From positions 1,764,001 through 1,828,000 of the forward strand of contig JAZGTH010000008.1 in NCBI GenBank assembly GCA_036877525.1: DNA of 64,000 nt, written 5' to 3'. The position numbers were made by a program, and so were the translations under genes. Positions 57,170-64,000 of the stretch are shown in pieces. Position 1 is the stretch's first letter. Every line of letters starts with the position of its first letter. Source of the stretch: Chromobotia macracanthus. Its lineage: Eukaryota; Chordata; Actinopteri; Cypriniformes; Botiidae. The notes below the pieces were generated by a model. The model was not told where the DNA came from. It saw only the letters and a list, made by a program, of their open reading frames with translations, and made no database searches.

Positions 57170-58139
57170 AAACCCTAAAAACCCTAAAATGTCATCTCGG
57201 GACCTACAGCAGGCTCTGGCTACTGTTGATGTAAAAGTGCATGCCTCTACAATCAGAAAGAGACTGCACAAGTTTAACTTGCATGGGAGGTGTGCAAGGA
57301 GGAAACCTTTGCTCTCTGAGAGAAACATCAAGGCCAGACTGACATTTGCCAGAATGTTGACAAAGACCAGGACTTCTGCAATAATGTTCTTTGGACAGAT
57401 GAATCCAAAATGAATTATTTGGACACCAGAGCAGAGGACATGTTTGGCATAAACCAAAGACAGCATTCCAGGAAAAGAACCTCATACCAACTGTGAAGCA
57501 TGGAGGTGGACGTGTCATGGTTTGGGGTTGCTTTGCTGCAGCAGGACCTGGTCAGCTCACCATCATAGAATCCACCATGAATTCTACTGTGTATCAGAAG
57601 GTGCTTGAAGAACATGTGAGACCATCTGTTAGAAAATTAAAGGTGAAGCAGAACTGGACCATGCAACATGACAATGACCCAAAACATACTAGTAAATCAA
57701 CCACAGACTGTTGGCAGAAATGGAGAGTCCTGGAATGGCCGAGTCAAAGTCCAGATGTGAATCCCATTGAGATGCTTTGGGGTGACTTGAAAACGGCTGT
57801 GCATGCAAGAAATCCCTCAAACATCTCACAGCTGACATCACACAGCTGACAGAGACTGGTAGATGGCTACAAGAAGCGTCTCACTGCAGTTATTTCAGCC
57901 AAAGAAGGTAACACTAGCTATTAGGGGCTAGGGTGTCCTATCTTTTTGCTCAGTTAAAATAGGCATTTTTGTAGAATTACATTTACAGAAGATCTTAAAG
58001 AATTTTCTTCAGTTTTAATTGTTTAGTTATATTACTTTAATCTCTCTGTATTGTTAAAATTGAGACTAAATAACCATATATTAAAAAATGTTACAAAATA
58101 CACGCTTTCACAGGGTGTCCTAATTTTTTCACATGATTG
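57170..58139 (+). mobile_element. Tc1/mariner-type transposon, left-truncated (copy 3)
   Basis: Same family as copies 1 and 2 but in + orientation. It keeps the transposase from ATGTCATCTCGGGACC (57189) to the TAG at 57922-57924, and the right terminal repeat ending at 58139 before TA. It shows HASTIRKRLHKFNLHGRCAR, MVWGCFAAAGPGQLTIIEST and SPDVNPIEMLWGDLKTAVHA. A frameshift near 57410 and a small deletion near 57710 inactivate it. The first roughly 540 bp of the element are missing. Confidence 0.9.
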
Positions 58140-58249
58140 TATTTGTATATATTCCCATTGTATGTTGGCTACCATATTATATTTTTTAACCATAATTTCA
58201 TAGATAGTTATGCAAGTTTGGATTGATGTTCTGTTTGTATTCATGCATT

Positions 58250-58630
58250 AGTGTAATGATGAGTGCATCACACAAGGATCCATATGCAGCGTTTTATTAG
58301 CATGGTCAAGCAGGCAGTGTAAATCAACGGTAAACGGGTATATCAGAGGCAAGACAGTAGCATAAACTATAAACAGGCAAGGAGTCATAGGCTGGCAGCA
58401 ATCAAACAAGAATAATCCAATATACAATCCAAAGGTTGGGGCAGGCGGCAAACAGTCAAGACGAGATAAACAATCCAAACGATACACAGGTAATCCAACA
58501 GAGTAAACAGGGAAAAATAAGACTTCGCAATGAGATGAAGCATGGACAAGGTTTATATGCATGAGTTAATGGTTGGTGCCACCAGTTCCTCTGGTGGCAT
58601 GGAGAAGGTGGAGCAGGAACCTTCGTAACA
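58250..58630. repeat. Dispersed fish repeat (CAGGCAG / AATCCAA rich)
   Basis: Text such as AATCAAACAAGAATAATCCA and AACAGTCAAGACGAGATAAA resembles retroelement-leader-type repeats seen often in fish genomes. It resembles the short stretch near 12600-12780. No coding value. Confidence 0.4.
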
Positions 58631-59240
58631 ATTAGGATGAATCACAACTTCATGTATTTCAAACGCTGTTATATTTAGTATCTAACAGATTGTCTTCTAA
58701 TTTCCCATCAGACTATATATGTTGTGTAACCATAATAGGCGTGATAGTCTTTCTACAATAACCTGGATTAATATTTGTAAATGTGCCATCCAGCCATAAA
58801 ACATGCAAATAAGGTGTGAGACAAAGAAACTTTTGCCTGCTCAACATCTATTGGTTGTTTTAGTTTCACTGGGCGTGACCGGTGTGAAGTTTGCCAACAC
58901 TCTTCTCTTAGCTTTAAGCTTTAACTAGCTCTTGGTCTCCTCATCAATCAAGGATCTTCAGCCCTGGCACCCCTCCCCCACATGGGAGGGGTGTGAGACA
59001 GACTCTGGACCACTTCAGCCAACTTCGTTAATCTCTGGAACGCAACAAATTTCATCACGTTTAAACCACTCAGGACTTTCCACACGCATTCTGATTCATG
59101 CTCTGCACTAGAGCTTAATACAAGTATCCAATTTCTATACACATAGAATAGCTGCGCTAAGTTGTGCCCCTTTATTAAGGTGATTCTGTTGGTGGTTCAT
59201 TTAAAAATGCTTAGCTGATTTAACTTTGTTTGGGCTTAAA

Positions 59241-59282
59241 ATCCTCTCTCTCTCCCTCTCTCTCTCTCTTTCTCTCTCTCTC
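59241..59282 (+). repeat. (CT)n microsatellite
   Basis: Imperfect CT dinucleotide run of about 42 bp, interrupted by CCC and TT. Confidence 0.9.
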
Positions 59283-59585
59283 CTTGCTTTCCTTGCATTT
59301 GGTTATGTGTTTAATGTCTATGTCTAGTTATGTTACATGTTTTCTCTGTGGTGTACACCCATATGTATTCACCCTTGATGGTTGCTGCGCTTAATGCTCA
59401 CAAAGATCACTTAAACTGTGTTCGATCTTGCTACATGCTCTGAAGTCCTGTTAAAGCAGAGAAACATTGTTTTCAAAGCCAAACAAATTGATTATTGTCA
59501 TCATTCTTGCTGATCAGGTACTACAAATATGTATGTTTAATGACAATTAAAATATACATATTTTCCTTTGAGCTAAATTAACTAT

Positions 59586-60900
59586 TTATTCAACAGATAG
59601 TGTTTTAAAGGGGGTGGCTGATTCTTTGAGTTTAATCTTATAGTCTACCTCCAGTTTTCCTACTCCTGTAAAAACCTTAGGGTATACTTTTCTGCAATTT
59701 GGCTCTGATGTGTTTATTGTGTTGACAGTGGTAGATCCCAGTAGTAGAGAAACCAGTCTTAGTATCACAAACACCGGGTGTTTTATAGTCTTACCCAAGC
59801 ACTGTAATAAGCCCTCAAATTGCCCACTCACATTTATTGTTGCTTGGTCCACACAATTTTTTTGTCGCAGGGCTGAGGATACCCTGACTCTTTTAGTATA
59901 TGCTTTCTGGTATGGCTGTCACTGCAGCTCCTGTGTCTAGATTGAAAAGGATCTGTTCACCATTCACAGCAACAGTCTTTTGCCACACATCAGTTAAATT
60001 CACAGACTTTAAAACTCCCCAAAACAGTTTCAATACTCTCTGCCTCGTTGTCTTGATATATTTCATCCAATCTTTTTTGTTTTGCAAAGTGTCTTTTTTC
60101 TTACATTTTATGCACTCAGCATCATGTGCAGGGCAGCTGTTCAGTGGGTGTGTTTGTGACCTGCCACATCCTTTGTTTCTGTCACTGTGTTTCATACTGT
60201 CAATTTTTCTCTGACCTCCTTTCTGAGCATGTTTTGGTTTTGTATTTCACCATGTCCATGTTTGCCTCTTTTGTGCCCACACTAGCTTGTCTTAATATTG
60301 TCTGTTGATTTTTTATTTCTTTATTCTGTCTTATTTTTGTTATAGCTTTACTGAGTGTGAGCTCTGGGTCTAACTGTAATCTTTCTGACAGTGCATGATC
60401 ACATTTCAATGACTAATCTGTTTCTTATAATTTCTTCCTGGAGGATTTTGTACTGACAATTCTCGCTAGTTTTAGTTTGTAAACTGCAGTAATAAAGGCT
60501 TCGGCTGTTTCACCTTTTGTTGAATTTAGCCCTCTCATAAATCACGTTGTGCTTGCATACAAAATGTTTTCAAACGCCTCCTTAACTTTACTGTAGTTCT
60601 TTCTTTCTTCGTCTGTCAGGGCAGCTCATTATATCATCGGCTTTATCGCCCCTTGTGTAAATAAGTGAGTTAACTTGATACTCCTGCTGATACTTGCAGA
60701 TATACGGAATCGCTCAATTCAAATCCAATTTGGCCAATTGCCAAATCACTAAAGTCAAAGTTCTCAGGCGGGCTTATAGAGAACAATGTATTAATCTTTA
60801 CCTTGCAGTCATTCAGCATCAGGACTTTTCACTCAGAGCTCACGTCTCTCTCCACTTGACGTTGTGGTTGGATAAACTGGAACTCTGAAGTCCACACCAT
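59586..60900 (-). mobile_element. Gypsy-type retrotransposon relic: gag, zinc finger, protease, start of RT
   Basis: Minus-strand order: gag-like (about 60899-60410, broken), then DHALSERLQLDPELTLSKAI (60409-60200), then a Cys/His-rich stretch CGRSQTHPLNSCPAHDAECI with KCKKK. Next is the protease active site LFNLDTGAAVTAIPESIY (60195-59893), followed by PNCRKVYPKVFTGVGKLEVD leading to IKLKE, the segment just before RT (59852-59586). Truncated there; no RT palm, integrase or LTR is adjacent. Confidence 0.85.
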
Positions 60901-63380
60901 GTTCTTAAATGCAAGACCAATAACTTCATGTCTCTTAATTGGCACAAAAGCACAAGGATGAACTTTGTAAGTGGTGTTTCAGTCCATTTCAAGTACAGGG
61001 TCTGTACAGTTCATGCCTGGCGTATCTGGAGAAAATGGATGGAGGAGTTCTCTTTCATGTGGATGGATCTGAGTGAAACACTGGAATGACATAAAAGCCT
61101 GTATCAATACGTGGGGAAAAAGGGGTGCCAATTAGTGATGCAAAGTGCTTTGATCAGGTCACCAACCTAAAGAACATGTTTGTTGAGTCACAGAAGGGGC
61201 TTTTGTGTGCACAATGAAACTTTAAACACGTATTGCAAAGACTTTCATGTCTACTTGATTGGTAATCAAGGACTGTTGGGAAAGATCTGATCTTCAGGAA
61301 AGTATTTTTTTTATTTTATTTTAACATTTGGCCATGAAAGAAATAGTGTCGTAAAAGGTGTTCAAAGCTGTAAAAATACAGCAAAGATGTATTTGTTTTT
61401 TATTATTCTATTATTGAAGGCCAAAGGTTGAAATAGAAAGGATGTGTTACATTATGTATTAAAGTTCAATAACATAGTTTCATGGTTGTGAATGCATTTG
61501 TCAAGTATTCAGGCCCACCCAACCACAGCCCTTCTAGTATCACAAACGTATATTTTAACAGTTGACTAAACAGTCAGCCATCTTGAAGGACATCTCGGTT
61601 CTCTAACTGCACCCTGAGGAGGTGAGGAACGAGGAGGCTTCCTGAGGAGGCATGAGCAAGGAAATGTCCACAATGCTTAGAGCTGTTATGGAATAATTTG
61701 CCCAGAGGTAGGAACCAAATTTATCCAGCAGATGTCACCATTACTTATATTGTTTAAAGGGAGCCAGTGGAGGCTTTAAGTGGAAGGCTAAGGTATCTTA
61801 AAACAACAGTTCACCAAAAAGTGAATGTTCCTTCATTTAATTAATTTACTCCTCATGTCATTTTAAACCTATGCGACTTTCCTCTGATGTTTTGAAGCAT
61901 GTTCACTTTTTTCTATATTTTTTCTATAGAATAGGGGTGCTAGATAGTTGAAAGGCGGTTGCTTACTGGCCCAAGATCCCTCCTCAAGTGTCTATGATAT
62001 GGTGTTCTCCAGATATGGAGGCTCTCTGTCAAATTTAAGTACATGATACTTTTTACATTTTAACATTCAAAAAATTACAATGATCACTTAGAAAAGTCAT
62101 AGCACACCGCTTTTCAACACGCCCCATGATTTGAGAAATGATTCATGTCCATAGCGCAAACTGTACTAGATCTGGACCAATCTTTAATATAAGATCAATA
62201 GGAATATTGATATCAAATGCCACTGACAAATCTTCTGCAAAGTGATATAGTTTATGAATCTAAATGTAGGCAGTTTACAGTTGCTAAGCAGCTTAGCAAA
62301 TTAGAGTTGCACATATGAAATTGGAATATGGAATTGAACAAAGGTGCTGTCTCACATTAACTAGTTTACAACATTGAATGGCTTTGGCTCATCCAAATAG
62401 AATTTAAAGTCAAAACTATTAATTTCAGTGAAAATTAAATGTATACGATAAATAATCGACTTGAAATTTCAACACTTCATTTGAGCAAACAGAACTCTGA
62501 ATAAAAGCATCTGTGGGGAAATTCTCACCAACCCGTTCCTCTACCCTGACTGTCAAAATGTTCTGTATTGCATGGTAGAAGGATACTCTCAGACAGAACT
62601 AGGAGGACAAAATACAAAAATATTGTCACTTTTTGCTTTTGGAACTGTACAATGTATTCAAGAAGATTCTATCTAAATGAGGCTGAAGCCACATTAAGGG
62701 TTTTTGTGTGATTAATCTGAGAAGGAATGGCAGATAGTGTAAGCACTTTCAAAACATTACAGAATTTGCATTTCTGACATGGATCTCTCTGGTAGAACTA
62801 TATTTTCTGCAATCAATTTATTTTCGGTGCTAGAATGAAGGTTAAATTAGTAACAGTGTGGAAAACAAGGAATGGCTTTTATGAGTTTTCAGGTATTTTT
62901 TTATTGTATCTAATTTGTGTATGTACACTGAAAAAAACTTTGCACATTTATACCAGTCAGGATTTTAAATTTTAGGTTGAACTTACTTAGCGTATATTAC
63001 TTAGCGTATTAGTATAGCGAAGTTGATTAAACTTAAAAATTTAAGGCACTGTATTTTACATACACTTTTTGTGTATGTATTTTACTTTTGTTTGTTGTGT
63101 GTATTTTATGGTACTATTGCAAATCCCTTTTACATGTTCCATAAGATGTTATCTTTTATAATGCCATTTCCATGTAAGCTGTAATGGCATATGTTGCTTA
63201 ATGATTTTGTAGTTATATTGGTTTAGTCAACCCTTTATTCATAAATGTACTATAAACCTTGTATGCCTAATTAGTTTTATTAATATACATCTCACACATA
63301 TTATTTGCAATAATACCATGTATTCCGTGTTGAACATGTCTGACATTGTTCTGTGTTTTATTTTTATTATTTTTAATTAT
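60901..63380. other. AT-rich intergenic DNA, no gene recognised
   Basis: Contains only short chance ORFs. No transposon terminus or host exon could be recognised by eye. Confidence 0.55.
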
Positions 63381-63383
63381 ATG

Positions 63384-63446
63384 TAAAGCTGCTTTGAAGC
63401 AATGTAACATTGTAAAAAGCACTACATAAATAAAATTGAATTGAAA
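63384..63446 (+). repeat. LINE 3'-end-like dispersed repeat
   Basis: GTAAAGCTGCTTTGAAGCAA, then AAAAAGCACTACATAAATAA and a short TTGAATTGA-type tail. It resembles a widespread fish LINE 3' terminus that ends in short tandem repeats. Confidence 0.5.
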
Positions 63447-63806
63447 AAATGAGAGCTTGCATTGGCTGATGTCCTGCTGTATCATACCAGACAATGATGC
63501 AGTGAATTAAAATGATCTGAATACACATTGGTCTGGCGGGTATGTAACATCAATAGTTAGTGGCTTTTTCTAACCACGTATGTATTTTTACAGCATGTAG
63601 TAAAGAACATAATGTCTTTACTTGCATTCCTACCATTGCATATTGCTTTGGTCAATCAGGACTTCCTGTGCACAAGTTCCTTTTATTACTCACTAGGGGC
63701 ACATGCTCTGTTCTTATAATAGAGACAATTAAGTAGCAGTTAATATAAAATTGTTTTAAGTTCAATTTTTTGTCCCAAGAAAAGAACTCTCATTCCCTTT
63801 CAGTTA

Positions 63807-63900
63807 ATCACATTTACATTTAGTCATTTAGAAGACGCTTTAATCCAAAGCGACTTACAAAGGACAAGAGCATTGAACATTTTGCCTTGCAAGCCGACAA
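63807..63900 (+). repeat. SINE-like dispersed repeat
   Basis: ACATTTACATTTAGTCATTT, then AGAAGACGCTTTAATCCAAA and GCGACTTACAAAGGAC: the core text of one of the commonest fish interspersed repeats. It is related to 17190-17310. Confidence 0.65.
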
Positions 63901-64000
63901 GTCAAGTCGGTGCGCACAAAAAACCTACAAAGCTACATTTACAAGCGGACATTGTGTTCTGCTACTAGAGACAAGTAGATTTTTTTATGTGGATAGGATA

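Noticed and set aside
61000..63400. Hidden host exons downstream
   Set aside because: No recognisable exon with conserved motif and consensus splice sites was found, though very short exons could be missed.

Overview
The window looks like a teleost fish nuclear chromosome, probably from a cypriniform. The basis is one split vertebrate neurotransmitter-transporter gene plus dense fish-type transposon debris: Tc1-like elements, L1 and CR1/L2-type LINEs, Gypsy and DIRS-like LTR elements, an endogenous retrovirus, a Helitron and MITEs. It is not prokaryotic, and no operon, CRISPR array or tRNA/rRNA gene was seen.

Region 1 (about 430-27240, + strand) holds a single host gene, a GABA transporter of the SLC6 family that best fits GAT-3 (slc6a11). 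Fourteen coding exons (1225-25862) plus a probable non-coding first exon ending at 614 give a 616-residue protein. Reading phase is kept across every junction and all introns are GT-AG, so the gene appears intact. Its introns carry a Tc1-like fragment (5375-6050), a TA-bounded Tc1 element (12859-14364), a CR1/L2-type LINE (about 17450-20200) and a decayed DIRS-like gag-like stretch (about 22080-22970). A poly(A) signal is at 27220.

Region 2 (27.4-64 kb) contains no recognisable host gene and is a transposon graveyard. In order it has a Gypsy RNase H/integrase relic, a nearly intact L1 (minus strand, one frameshift in ORF2) inserted inside an older LINE reverse transcriptase, LTR-like pieces, LINE fragments in opposite orientation (one with an SGNH-esterase-like ORF1), a block of four long tandem repeats, a truncated Tc1 fused to a broken Helitron, a MITE cluster, L1 relics, a solo Gypsy-type LTR with a perfect 5-bp target duplication, a gammaretrovirus-like pol relic, an OB-fold-like ORF beside a strongly G-poor 1.7-kb tract, a third Tc1 copy and a Gypsy gag-protease relic.

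The most unusual observations are: (a) the Helitron relic, which carries a C76-like domain, a four-unit protein repeat and an OTU domain upstream of its HUH Rep domain; (b) several perfect short inverted repeats, two of them arranged as overlapping mutually exclusive hairpins, which look like replication template-switch footprints; and (c) a tandem in-frame splice acceptor before transporter exon 6, next to a Tc1 fragment. I found no convincing wholly new system. All family assignments come from recognising motifs by eye, with no database search.
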